64,000 bases of DNA from Rouxiella aceris (GTDB taxonomy: Bacteria > Pseudomonadota > Gammaproteobacteria > Enterobacterales > Enterobacteriaceae): NCBI RefSeq assembly GCF_012933545.1, contig NZ_JAADJU010000016.1, positions 1-64,000 on the forward strand, written 5' to 3'. The notes under the pieces were generated by a model. That model was given only the letters and a program-made list of their open reading frames with translations. It was not told the DNA's origin and searched no databases. Each line of letters begins with the position of its first letter. Position 1 is the first letter of the stretch. This document shows, one piece after another, positions 44,275 through 51,795 of this stretch. A program made the translations under genes and the position numbers.

Positions 44275-44524
44275 TTTACAACTTCACTCCACGCCGTTAA
44301 TTCTCGACGAACGGATAATCAATAGGGTAATAACCAGAGTCTATCACTTTCCCTTTACCGCAACACGTCCGCATGATGATTTCCACTGCCCATACAATCA
44401 ACTAGCCATCAATCTGCCTAAAGAGATGCAGACAACATTTGCCCAAATGTGTCACACCGGTAGAATAGCCCCCCAAACCCGTATTCTTAACCATTAGAAA
44501 GACATTTACCGAACCCGATTAATT

Positions 44525-45148
44525 ATGGCAAAAAAACCGCAAACCCCGGCTGCTGGCCAAATCCGTCTGATTGGCGGCAAATGGCGTGGACGCAAGCTGC
44601 CGGTACCGCATAGCCCAGGACTGCGGCCGACCACCGATCGCGTCAGGGAAACCTTATTCAACTGGCTGGCTCCGGTGATCCAGGGTGCGCGTTGCCTGGA
44701 CTGTTTTGCCGGCAGCGGTGCGCTGGGCATTGAAGCGCTGTCTCGCTACGCGGGGAGTGCCACCTTACTGGAATTTGAACGCCCGGTTGCCCAGCAATTG
44801 ACACGTAATTTAACCCTGCTCAATACGCCGGACGGGCAGGTGATCAACGTCAATACGCTAAACTGGCTGGCCAAGAGCGGTACGCCATTTGACGTGGTGT
44901 TTCTCGATCCGCCTTTTCGCCAGGGTATTTTGCAAGAAACCATTGCCCTGCTCGATCGCAATGGCTGGCTGGCCGAAGAAGCCTGGATATATATTGAATC
45001 AGAAGTAGAACACGGCACGTTGCCGGTGCCCGCCAACTGGCGGTTGCATCGGGAAAAGATTGCCGGACAAGTTGCCTATCGCTTATATCACCGCGACGTT
45101 ACACCTGCCGTTGACGCGTCGCCACAGGAGCAGTCAGATGTTGATTAA
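44525..45148 (+). CDS. rsmD: 16S rRNA (guanine(966)-N2)-methyltransferase RsmD
   Basis: Methylates G966 of 16S rRNA on the 30S subunit. The 207-aa class I methyltransferase shows GGKWRGRKLPVP, RPTTDRVRETLFNWL, the SAM loop DCFAGSGALGIEALSR and the catalytic DPPF. Divergent from ftsY; overlaps yhhL by 11 bp. Confidence 0.96.
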   Translation: MAKKPQTPAAGQIRLIGGKWRGRKLPVPHSPGLRPTTDRVRETLFNWLAPVIQGARCLDCFAGSGALGIEALSRYAGSATLLEFERPVAQQLTRNLTLLNTPDGQVINVNTLNWLAKSGTPFDVVFLDPPFRQGILQETIALLDRNGWLAEEAWIYIESEVEHGTLPVPANWRLHREKIAGQVAYRLYHRDVTPAVDASPQEQSDVD

Positions 45149-45413
45149 TATTGGTCGCCTGTTGATGCTATGCATCTGGGCATTTTTGCTGATGAATATT
45201 GTTCATCCCTTTCCCAAGCCGATGAAATATTTCCTCGATGTCGCCATGGTATTTATGTTCTTTATGCATGGGCTACAGGTCATGCTGCTCAAAGCCACAC
45301 AGGGGAAAGAACAAAAACCGCTCGGTGCCGGCCTGCAGCTGCGAATTTTTCTGTTCGGCGTGTTTGAACTGTTAGCCTGGCAAAAGAAACAGCCGCCACT
45401 GCCAAAAAAGTAA
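45138..45413 (+). CDS. yhhL: DUF1145 family membrane protein YhhL
   Basis: 91-aa protein with two to three membrane segments, conserved NIVHPFPKPMK and a C-terminal RIFLFGVFELLAWQKKQ that equals the E. coli YhhL end. Function unknown. The ATG at 45138 has CAGGAGCAGTCAG upstream and overlaps the rsmD stop, so the pair is likely coupled. E. coli yhhM, which follows yhhL there, is absent here. Confidence 0.88.
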   Translation: MLINIGRLLMLCIWAFLLMNIVHPFPKPMKYFLDVAMVFMFFMHGLQVMLLKATQGKEQKPLGAGLQLRIFLFGVFELLAWQKKQPPLPKK

Positions 45414-45425
45414 TGCCTTTTTAAT

Positions 45426-45455
45426 CAGGCGTGGGTCAGGAATGACCTGCGCCTG
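45426..45455 (+). other. Stem-loop after yhhL
   Basis: CAGGCG-TG-GGTCA and TGACC-TG-CGCCTG pair (two mismatches) around GGAA; only a weak U-tract follows. Probable 3' end structure of rsmD-yhhL. Confidence 0.55.
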
Positions 45456-45579
45456 TCTCGCTCAATCTCCTACAACGCTGCTGCTTAGACATAGTGCAAA
45501 AGCGCAGGCGGCGTTACTATATCCAGGCCTGCAATCTCGCAGACAAACTGTTCAGCATAATTTTAAGCCTCTTTTAAGA

Positions 45580-45609
45580 TTGTCGGCCCCCCCGTGCCTC
45601 TCCTACACT
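45580..45609 (+). promoter_or_regulatory. Possible yhhN promoter
   Basis: TTGTCG (45580-45585), 18-bp spacer, TACACT (45604-45609), 77 bp upstream of yhhN. The match is fair only. Confidence 0.35.
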
Positions 45610-45685
45610 AAAGGGATAAGAGAACCTGAGTTTCAGGCTTTCATTTGGCAGTTCTTTGCATTCTTTTATTAAATAAGGATAAACA

Positions 45686-46312
45686 ATGAGTTGGCCGTTT
45701 ATTGCTGTATTTCTTTCTGGTTGGCTGTATGTCGATGCGCGCTATCGTGGTCCGCGCTGGCAAGGCTGGCTGTTCAAACCCGTCACTCTGCTGCTGCTGT
45801 TACTGTTAGCCTGGCGTGCGCCGGTGCTGACCACCAATGGCTACCTGATCGTTTTGGGTCTGATGGTGACACTGATTGCCGACGCCCTGCTGCTGTTGCC
45901 CCGGGAACGCTTTCTTTACGCCATTGGCGCCTTTTTCCTGTCGCATCTGCTCTATACCCTGAGTTTTGCCAGTCAGATGAGTTTTACTTTCTTCTGGCCG
46001 CTGCCAGTGATCCTGCTGGCGGTGGGGATTGTGCTGCTGGCGATTATCTGGACACGACTGGAGGAAATGCGCTGGGCCATTCTGACCTTTATCGCCATGT
46101 CGTTGCTGATGGTCTGGGTTGCCGGGGAACAATATTTCGCCCGCAGCACCGATTTGGCGTTCTCGCTGCTGGCCGGTAGCGTGCTGCTGCTGCTGGCAAA
46201 CACGGTGTGGATGATTAGCCACTATCGCTTCAAATTCCGCGCGGCGGATGCGATTGTCGCTGCCTGCTATTTTGGTGGTCATTTTCTGATCGTCCGTTCG
46301 CTGTACCTGTAA
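45686..46312 (+). CDS. yhhN: YhhN family (lysoplasmalogenase-like) membrane protein
   Basis: 208-aa protein, the E. coli YhhN length, with about eight membrane segments; YhhN/TMEM86 family, whose animal members are lysoplasmalogenases. Conserved [23 protein letters not shown] and the C-terminal [15 protein letters not shown]. The bacterial role is not known. AATAAGGATAAACA precedes ATG. Confidence 0.92.
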   Translation: MSWPFIAVFLSGWLYVDARYRGPRWQGWLFKPVTLLLLLLLAWRAPVLTTNGYLIVLGLMVTLIADALLLLPRERFLYAIGAFFLSHLLYTLSFASQMSFTFFWPLPVILLAVGIVLLAIIWTRLEEMRWAILTFIAMSLLMVWVAGEQYFARSTDLAFSLLAGSVLLLLANTVWMISHYRFKFRAADAIVAACYFGGHFLIVRSLYL

Positions 46313-46327
46313 CCGTCGATTTTTGCC

Positions 46328-46359
46328 TTGACCCTGGAGTCAACTCCAGGGTGTACACT
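46328..46359 (+). promoter_or_regulatory. ZntR-controlled zntA promoter
   Basis: -35 TTGACC (46328-46333) and -10 TACACT (46354-46359) are 20 bp apart, with the palindrome CCTGGAGT-CA-ACTCCAGG filling the spacer. This is the overlong-spacer layout of MerR-family promoters and nearly equals E. coli PzntA. ZntR with Zn, Cd or Pb would realign the promoter. Confidence 0.93.
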
Positions 46360-46398
46360 CCTGATATTCGTGGTTAACCCCAGGCTTCAGGAGGCAAT

Positions 46399-48759
46399 AT
46401 GTCACCCCAACAGCATCAACATTCAAAAAGCTGCGGCGCAAGCTGCCACTCCTCAACCTCTCGTGCGCCCACTTTTCGGTCAATGGCGCCGATGCCGGCA
46501 GCAGGCCCGCATCCGGTGGATTGTTGCAGTGGTTCAGCCCCGGTCGCGGGCGCATCCTGTTGCAGCAGTGAATCTAGTGAGCACTCACCTACAAAAGGGG
46601 ATTGCTGTAGCAGCAACGCCCATGATGACGGCGGCGGTGACGAAGAAGGTCCCGCGACAACTGCCACAGAACAGGCTGATACCCGGCGTTTTAGCTGGCT
46701 GGTGTCAGGTATGGATTGCGCCAGCTGCGCTCGTAAAATCGAGAATGCGGTCAAAAATCTGCCCCATGTCAGCCAGGTCAAAGTGCTATTCGCTACCGAG
46801 AAACTGATCGTCGATAGCGAGCAGGATATTTCCCCACAGATTAGCCAGGCCGTTATTGCTGCCGGTTTTACACTACAAAGCCTTGATACCCCCGCAGGCC
46901 CCGTTGCTGCAGCACCTTCCTGGCTAAAAGAAAATGCCACGCTGATTGCGCTGGTCTTGCTGATGCTGCTTAGTGCGTTGCTGGCGCAGGTCAATGTCCA
47001 GTGGGGCACCCTCGCCTTCACACTGACCACCCTGGTCGGTCTGTGGCCGGTGCTGCGCCAGGCGATCAAACTGACCCGCAGCGGCAGCCCCTTTGCTATT
47101 GAAACCTTGATGAGTATTGCCGCCATCGGTGCGCTATTTATTGGCGCGACTGCCGAAGCTGCCATGGTGCTGCTGCTGTTTATGATTGGCGAGAAACTGG
47201 AAGCTTTTGCCGCCAATCGTGCCCGTAGCGGTGTGAAGAGTCTGATGGCGCTGATCCCCGACAGCGCGCAAAAAATCGTCGCTGGCAAGCTGCTATCAGT
47301 GCCGGTTGCCAGCCTGCGTCCCGGTGATATCCTCGAAGTGGCGGCCGGTGGTCGTCTGCCGGTAGATGCGCTGTTGCTACAGGCCGCAGCCAGCTTTGAC
47401 GAGAGCGCCCTCACCGGTGAATCCATGCCGGTAGAGCGCCAGCCTGGTGAGAAAGTGCCGGCTGGCAGTTTGTGTGTCGACAATGTGGCGCAGTTGCAGG
47501 TGGTTTCCGCTCCCGGGCAAAGCGCTATTGACCGCATTCTGCAACTGATTGAAGAAGCTGAAGAGCGCCGTGCGCCGATTGAGCGTTTTCTCGATAGCTT
47601 TAGCCGCTATTACACCCCGGCGATTATGCTGATGGCGCTGCTGGTGATCCTTATACCACCGCTGGCGATGGGACTGCCGTGGGAAACCTGGATCTATCGC
47701 GGGTTAACGCTGCTGCTGATTGGTTGTCCTTGTGCTCTGGTGATCTCAACCCCTGCCGCCATCACTTCTGCGTTGGCCGCGGCCACCCGCCAGGGAGCAC
47801 TGATTAAAGGCGGTGCGGCACTGGAACAACTGGCGCTGGTAGAAACTATTGCCCTGGATAAAACCGGCACCCTGACCGAAGGCAAGCCGGTGGTCACCGA
47901 TACACTGCCGCTGGCAGATATTGCCATAGAACATCTGCTGGCGGTCGCAGCGGCGGTAGAAGCTGGATCGCACCATCCACTGGCTAAAGCCATTATTCAG
48001 GCCGCGCCACCACAGCAGACGCTGGTGGCCGAACGTCGTCGCGCACTGGCGGGTATTGGCGTCGAAGGTTGGGTTAATGGTCAGCGTATTTTGGTTGCCG
48101 CCCCCAAGCACCTGCCGCATGCGACCCTGACCGACGAAGTTGTGACGCAGATTAGTGCCCTGGAAGCGGCGGGTAAAACCGTGGTTGTGGTGATGGAAGA
48201 ACAGCGCCTGCTCGGTTTGCTGGCAATGCAGGACAAGCTGCGAGACGATGCCATTAGCGCCCTGGCGGCGTTGAAAAGTCTCGGCATCAAGACGCTGATG
48301 CTGACCGGGGATAACCCGCTGGCAGCACGTAGCATAGCCGAGAAACTGGGGATCGATTTCCGCGCCGGACTGTTACCGGCAGATAAGGTGCAGGTGGTGG
48401 CCGAAATCAGCCAGACGCAGGTCACGGCCATGGTCGGCGACGGTATCAATGACGCCCCGGCGATGAAGGCGGCACGAATTGGTATTGCCATGGGCAGTGG
48501 CACCGACGTGGCGCTGGAAACAGCCGATGCGGCATTGACCCATAATCGCCTGAACGGGCTGGCGGAGATGATCCGGTTATCGCGGGCAACCCGCGCCAAT
48601 ATCCGTCAGAATATCTCCATTGCTCTGGGTCTTAAGGCGCTGTTTCTGGTCACGACGCTGCTGGGTCTAACCGGTCTGTGGCTGGCGGTATTGGCCGATT
48701 CCGGAGCCACCGCGCTGGTCACCGCCAATGCGCTGCGCCTGCTGAGGAAAAGATCGTAA
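46399..48759 (+). CDS. zntA: Zn(II)/Cd(II)/Pb(II) P-type ATPase ZntA
   Basis: Exports zinc, cadmium and lead from the cytosol. The 786-aa P1B-type ATPase has the heavy-metal domain GMDCASC (residues 104-110), eight membrane helices, TGESMPVE, the transport-site CPC in IGCPCALVIS, DKTGTLT with the phosphorylated Asp, and GDGINDAP. Before the first domain is an extension with eight Cys (12, 16, 42, 43, 54, 55, 69, 70) and several His, longer than in E. coli (732 aa), which has one Cys cluster there. AGGAGGCAAT precedes the ATG. Confidence 0.96.
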   Translation: MSPQQHQHSKSCGASCHSSTSRAPTFRSMAPMPAAGPHPVDCCSGSAPVAGASCCSSESSEHSPTKGDCCSSNAHDDGGGDEEGPATTATEQADTRRFSWLVSGMDCASCARKIENAVKNLPHVSQVKVLFATEKLIVDSEQDISPQISQAVIAAGFTLQSLDTPAGPVAAAPSWLKENATLIALVLLMLLSALLAQVNVQWGTLAFTLTTLVGLWPVLRQAIKLTRSGSPFAIETLMSIAAIGALFIGATAEAAMVLLLFMIGEKLEAFAANRARSGVKSLMALIPDSAQKIVAGKLLSVPVASLRPGDILEVAAGGRLPVDALLLQAAASFDESALTGESMPVERQPGEKVPAGSLCVDNVAQLQVVSAPGQSAIDRILQLIEEAEERRAPIERFLDSFSRYYTPAIMLMALLVILIPPLAMGLPWETWIYRGLTLLLIGCPCALVISTPAAITSALAAATRQGALIKGGAALEQLALVETIALDKTGTLTEGKPVVTDTLPLADIAIEHLLAVAAAVEAGSHHPLAKAIIQAAPPQQTLVAERRRALAGIGVEGWVNGQRILVAAPKHLPHATLTDEVVTQISALEAAGKTVVVVMEEQRLLGLLAMQDKLRDDAISALAALKSLGIKTLMLTGDNPLAARSIAEKLGIDFRAGLLPADKVQVVAEISQTQVTAMVGDGINDAPAMKAARIGIAMGSGTDVALETADAALTHNRLNGLAEMIRLSRATRANIRQNISIALGLKALFLVTTLLGLTGLWLAVLADSGATALVTANALRLLRKRS

Positions 48760-48765
48760 TAGCAA

Positions 48766-48797
48766 GGGATCCTGCAGGCTGGCAGGGTCCCCGTTTT
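48766..48797 (+). terminator. zntA terminator
   Basis: GGGATCCTGC pairs with GCAGGGTCCC around six bases, followed by CGTTTT. It starts 7 bp after the zntA stop. Confidence 0.75.
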
Positions 48798-48873
48798 GGG
48801 TAACCAGAATAGGTTCGGAGAGATCCAGGGCAGCGGCGTGCTTTTTGACAAAACTAATCGTTGGTATTTGCCT
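48781..48873 (-). pseudogene. Possible Phd/YefM-type antitoxin remnant
   Basis: On the minus strand the frame encodes RQIPTISFVKKHAAALDL followed by SEPILVTQNGDPA, which resembles the centre of Phd/YefM-family antitoxins (a Lxx(S/D)EPxxVTxNGxPAYVxES pattern). The similarity stops where the zntA terminator begins and the usual start region is not clear. No toxin gene is next to it. I call it a decayed fragment; the match is from memory and short. Confidence 0.35.
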
Positions 48874-48977
48874 CCTACACACCTCTTTTGCGCAAGCGGA
48901 CAGCGTAAGGTTCAAATATAGACTTTTTATGGACCAGGCAATGACCGCCAATAGAGACGTTAAGCACAAAGTAGCAG

Positions 48978-49024
48978 GCTATGCCCGAGTATCTCGATCA
49001 GCAAGACCACTTGGTCACCAACTC
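48978..49024 (+). mobile_element. Remnant of the 131-bp MITE (right end)
   Basis: These 47 bases align with the right end of the 131-bp element (GCTATGCCCGAGTATCTCGA, then GACCACTTGGTCACCAACTC) with several changes and a one-base loss; the left 85 bases are missing. It ends at ACTC like the full copies and is followed by AGGC-CAT-GCCT-TTTTT, a short palindrome with a T-run. That fits the same target choice. Confidence 0.85.
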
Positions 49025-49271
49025 AGGCCATGCCTTTTTTCAGCAGATAGCGGTAGGGCAACTGCCCGGTGTCGGCGGCAAGCAGGGTATGTTCCATAAA
49101 GCGGCAAAAACCGGGAATATCACGGGTAGTTGCCGGATCGTCGGCGAGGATCAGCAGGGTTTCCCCGTCATGCATTTTACGGATGGTTTTACGCACCATC
49201 ATCACCGGTTCGGGGCAACGTAAACCCAGGGCATCTAACTGGTGATCTGCCTCTTGAAATTGATCTGTCAT
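49023..49271 (-). CDS. tusA: Sulfur carrier protein TusA
   Basis: Passes sulfur from IscS to TusBCD/E and MnmA for 2-thiouridine in tRNA wobble positions. The 82-aa protein has the sulfur-carrying Cys in [10 protein letters not shown] (CPxP motif). The start at 49271 matches E. coli MTDLF; GGGGAGAG lies upstream. The end is unusual: LLKKGMA-stop instead of E. coli LIRKGG, and the TGA stop is completed by the terminal bases of the MITE remnant at 48978-49024. Confidence 0.95.
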   Translation of the reverse strand: MTDQFQEADHQLDALGLRCPEPVMMVRKTIRKMHDGETLLILADDPATTRDIPGFCRFMEHTLLAADTGQLPYRYLLKKGMA

Positions 49272-49449
49272 TAATACGCTCTCCCCTTTCAAACAGTAAG
49301 CCGCGTCAGTTTACCCGGCAAATTCGCCAGTGCAAGCGCCACTGTCCTGCCGTATCATTGCAGTTGCGCAAACGGCCCGGAAAAGGGTAGTATGCGCGCC
49401 GCGGTAGTAAAATCACCGTTTTTTGTACAGCGTTTAATCAGTCGAGTTA

Positions 49450-49480
49450 TTGGGTTCCCTCACCCCAACCACTAAAAAGG
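49450..49480 (+). ncRNA. Probable preQ1-I riboswitch in the yhhQ leader
   Basis: P1 is TTGGG (49450-49454) with CCCAA (49464-49468); the loop TTCCCTCAC contains CCT (49458-49460), which can pair with AGG (49478-49480) at the end of the tail CCACTAAAAAGG, forming the H-type pseudoknot typical of preQ1-I aptamers. That AGG is the ribosome-binding site of yhhQ (9 bases before ATG), so ligand binding would block translation. YhhQ imports the same ligand, which agrees with this. Confidence 0.75.
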
Positions 49481-49489
49481 TCACAATCT

Positions 49490-50179
49490 ATGTACGCTTT
49501 TTCCGCACAACAGCGCTTTATTGCGTTGATATGGCTATCGCTATTCCATATCGCCATTATCACCTCCAGTAATTATCTGGTGCAGTTACCTGTATCGATC
49601 TTCGGGTTTACCACGACCTGGGGAGCCTTTACCTTTCCCTTTATTTTCCTGGCTACCGATCTGACGGTACGGATTTTTGGTGCCCCGCTGGCGCGCCGCA
49701 TTATCCTTTGCGTTATGATGCCGGCCTTGGTGATTTCCTATTTTATCTCTGCGCTGTTCTTTCAGGGGAGCTGGCAAGGGTGGGAGTCACTGGGCAGTCT
49801 GAATGTGATGGTCGCTCGTATCGCCAGCGCCAGCTTTATGGCGTATGTGCTCGGGCAAATCCTCGATGTTCAGGTATTTAACCGCCTGCGTCAGCGCAAC
49901 AGCTGGTGGGTTGCCCCGACGGCGGCGATGTTCCTGGGAAATATCAGCGATACGCTGGCGTTCTTCTTTATCGCTTTTTACAAAAGCAGCGACGCCTTTA
50001 TGGCCCAATATTGGGTAGAAATTGCGCTGGTGGATTACAGTTTCAAATTGCTGATTTGTCTTATATTCTTCCTGCCAATGTACGGTATGCTGCTCAATGT
50101 CCTGCTTAAGCGCCTGGCTGATTCCGGTAAAAGCGAAGCGGTATCCTTTCAGGATGCCAGAAAACCCGCCAATATCTGA
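49490..50179 (+). CDS. yhhQ: Queuosine precursor transporter YhhQ
   Basis: Inner-membrane importer of preQ0/preQ1 for queuosine modification of tRNA. The 229-aa protein has about six membrane segments and the conserved SNYLVQLPVSIFGF, TWGAFTFPFIFLATDLTVRIFG, GNISDTLAFFFIAF and the aspartate-containing EIALVDYSFK. It follows tusA divergently, as in E. coli, and carries a probable preQ1 riboswitch in its leader. Confidence 0.95.
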   Translation: MYAFSAQQRFIALIWLSLFHIAIITSSNYLVQLPVSIFGFTTTWGAFTFPFIFLATDLTVRIFGAPLARRIILCVMMPALVISYFISALFFQGSWQGWESLGSLNVMVARIASASFMAYVLGQILDVQVFNRLRQRNSWWVAPTAAMFLGNISDTLAFFFIAFYKSSDAFMAQYWVEIALVDYSFKLLICLIFFLPMYGMLLNVLLKRLADSGKSEAVSFQDARKPANI

Positions 50180-50230
50180 CTTGCTTTTCGCTCTTGAATA
50201 GGGTGCCATAAAGGCCATGAAGTCAATAAG

Positions 50231-50264
50231 CTATCCCGGTTATCTCTTAGCGTAACCGGGATAG
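50231..50264. other. 12-bp perfect stem-loop between yhhQ and dcrB
   Basis: CTATCCCGGTTA and TAACCGGGATAG pair perfectly around a 10-base loop, 27 bp before dcrB and 51 bp after yhhQ. No U-tract on either strand. Purpose unknown; mRNA processing or partial termination are possible. Confidence 0.6.
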
Positions 50265-50290
50265 GATGCGTGAAACTTAAAGGAAGCCCT

Positions 50291-50857
50291 ATGCACAAAT
50301 TAGCCCGGATTATGGGAATAACACTGCTGGTCACTGGCCTGGCAGCTTGCGATGGCAAAACTGACAATAAAACCGCTTCGACGGACAAAGGGGCGACACC
50401 CACAGCCGCAGCGCCTGTGCAACCTATCAGCCTGCTTGACGGTAAAGTGATCTTTTCGTTACCACAAGGCATGAGCGACCAGAGCGGTAAGCTGGGTACG
50501 CAAGCCAATAATATGCATGTTTATGCCGATAAAAGCGGACAGAAAGCGGTGATCGTGATTTTAGGCGACAATACGCCGGACGCCCTCGACGTGCTGGCCA
50601 ACCGTCTTGAACAGCAACAGCGCGCCCGTGATACCAATCTGCAGGTGGTCAGCAACAAGGCCATTCAGATCAACGGCCAAACGCTGCAACAGTTTGACAG
50701 CGTGATCAATGCAGCCGGTCAGAAAGCCTATTCGTCTATCGTGCTGGCTAAAGTTGCCAATCATCTGATGACCATGCAAATCACAGTGCCTGCGGACGAT
50801 CAGCAGCAAGCGCAGACCAATGCCCAGGCCATCGTCAATACCTTGAAACTGCAATAA
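50291..50857 (+). CDS. dcrB: Lipoprotein DcrB
   Basis: Inner-membrane-associated lipoprotein; in E. coli it is needed for phage C1/C6 DNA entry and supports lipoprotein maturation when envelope function is disturbed. The 188-aa protein has a lipobox LAAC with the modified Cys at 20, a low-complexity linker, and the conserved [22 protein letters not shown] domain. The start at 50291 is set by AAAGGAAGCCCT upstream. Confidence 0.92.
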   Translation: MHKLARIMGITLLVTGLAACDGKTDNKTASTDKGATPTAAAPVQPISLLDGKVIFSLPQGMSDQSGKLGTQANNMHVYADKSGQKAVIVILGDNTPDALDVLANRLEQQQRARDTNLQVVSNKAIQINGQTLQQFDSVINAAGQKAYSSIVLAKVANHLMTMQITVPADDQQQAQTNAQAIVNTLKLQ

Positions 50858-50879
50858 GCGTTTTGTTATGCACTTGGCA

Positions 50880-50906
50880 CGCGGAGGGTCTCCCTCCGCG
50901 CGCTTT
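50880..50906 (+). terminator. Stem-loop between convergent dcrB and yigL
   Basis: CGCGGAGGG / CCCTCCGCG with a three-base loop, followed by CGCTTTACC. Strong stem but short U-tract. Confidence 0.55.
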
Positions 50907-50910
50907 ACCC

Positions 50911-51720
50911 CTAGCGCGACGGGTTTAAATACATTTTGCGCAGGTAATGGGGAACCGCGTTATCGGCGTTGGAGCCGATGATTTCGGCATCCGGCAGCGC
51001 CATTTTCAAACGTGGCAATGAGCCGCTCATCAGGCAGCCTTTACCGGACATATTCAGCATTTCGAGATCGTTCATCCCGTCACCAAAAGCAATGCAGTCC
51101 TTTAACGAATAACCCATCAGCTTGGCAACGTATTCCAGCGCATGCCCTTTGGATACGCCACCGGCCATCACTTCCAGACAGACCGGCAATGAGAAACTGA
51201 CATTGACCCGATCGCCCCAGCGCGCGTTGATTGCTGCTTCCAGCGGCAGCAGTTTTTCATGGTCTTCGCAGGTAAAATAGACCTTGCAGATGCCGTCTGT
51301 CTCCAGCATCCCCTGCTGATAGACTTTATATTTGAAGATGGATTCTTTAAAGAAATCATTCTGATCGAGACGATCGCGGTTCATATACCAATCGTCATTG
51401 CGGTACACATTGGTCAGAATGTCGGCTTGATGATGGACAATGCCAAACAGATCTTCAGCAATATCGGCGTCGAGGTTATGGCTGAAGATCAGCTCACCGT
51501 CGGTGTTATGCACGCGAGCACCGTTAGAAGTGATCATATAGGCGCTGATCCCCAGGCCATCGCGCATCTGCGCCACATCAACGTGGTGACGGCCGGTGGC
51601 AAAGACAAAGTGGATATCCCGCTGGGTCAGCAGTTGCAGGGTCTCTTTGGCGAATGGACTCAGGGAGTGGTCGGGTGACAGCAGGGTGCCATCTAAATCG
51701 GAAGCAACAACATGATACAT
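50911..51720 (-). CDS. yigL: HAD-family phosphatase YigL (pyridoxal phosphate phosphatase)
   Basis: Cof-type HAD phosphatase; the E. coli enzyme acts on pyridoxal 5'-phosphate and sugar phosphates (it takes part in sugar-phosphate stress relief). The 269-aa protein has the nucleophile motif SDLDGTLLS at residues 8-16, the C2B cap, and GDGMNDLEML (motif IV) near 215. Downstream of pldB in the same direction. Confidence 0.94.
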   Translation of the reverse strand: MYHVVASDLDGTLLSPDHSLSPFAKETLQLLTQRDIHFVFATGRHHVDVAQMRDGLGISAYMITSNGARVHNTDGELIFSHNLDADIAEDLFGIVHHQADILTNVYRNDDWYMNRDRLDQNDFFKESIFKYKVYQQGMLETDGICKVYFTCEDHEKLLPLEAAINARWGDRVNVSFSLPVCLEVMAGGVSKGHALEYVAKLMGYSLKDCIAFGDGMNDLEMLNMSGKGCLMSGSLPRLKMALPDAEIIGSNADNAVPHYLRKMYLNPSR

Positions 51721-51795
51721 AGCGGTAAGATCTAACCTCTGGTGGAGTTATGCGCGGTGACACGCGGGTCAGGCTGTATCAGCATCAAGCACAGC

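Noticed and set aside
45442-45672. 76-codon plus-strand frame between yhhL and yhhN (possible yhhM equivalent)
   Set aside because: No similarity to YhhM, no ribosome site, and it runs through the likely yhhN promoter.
46416-47537. 373-codon minus-strand frame inside zntA
   Set aside because: Shadow of the zntA reading frame in GC-rich codons; the protein is low-complexity Ser/Ala and matches no family.
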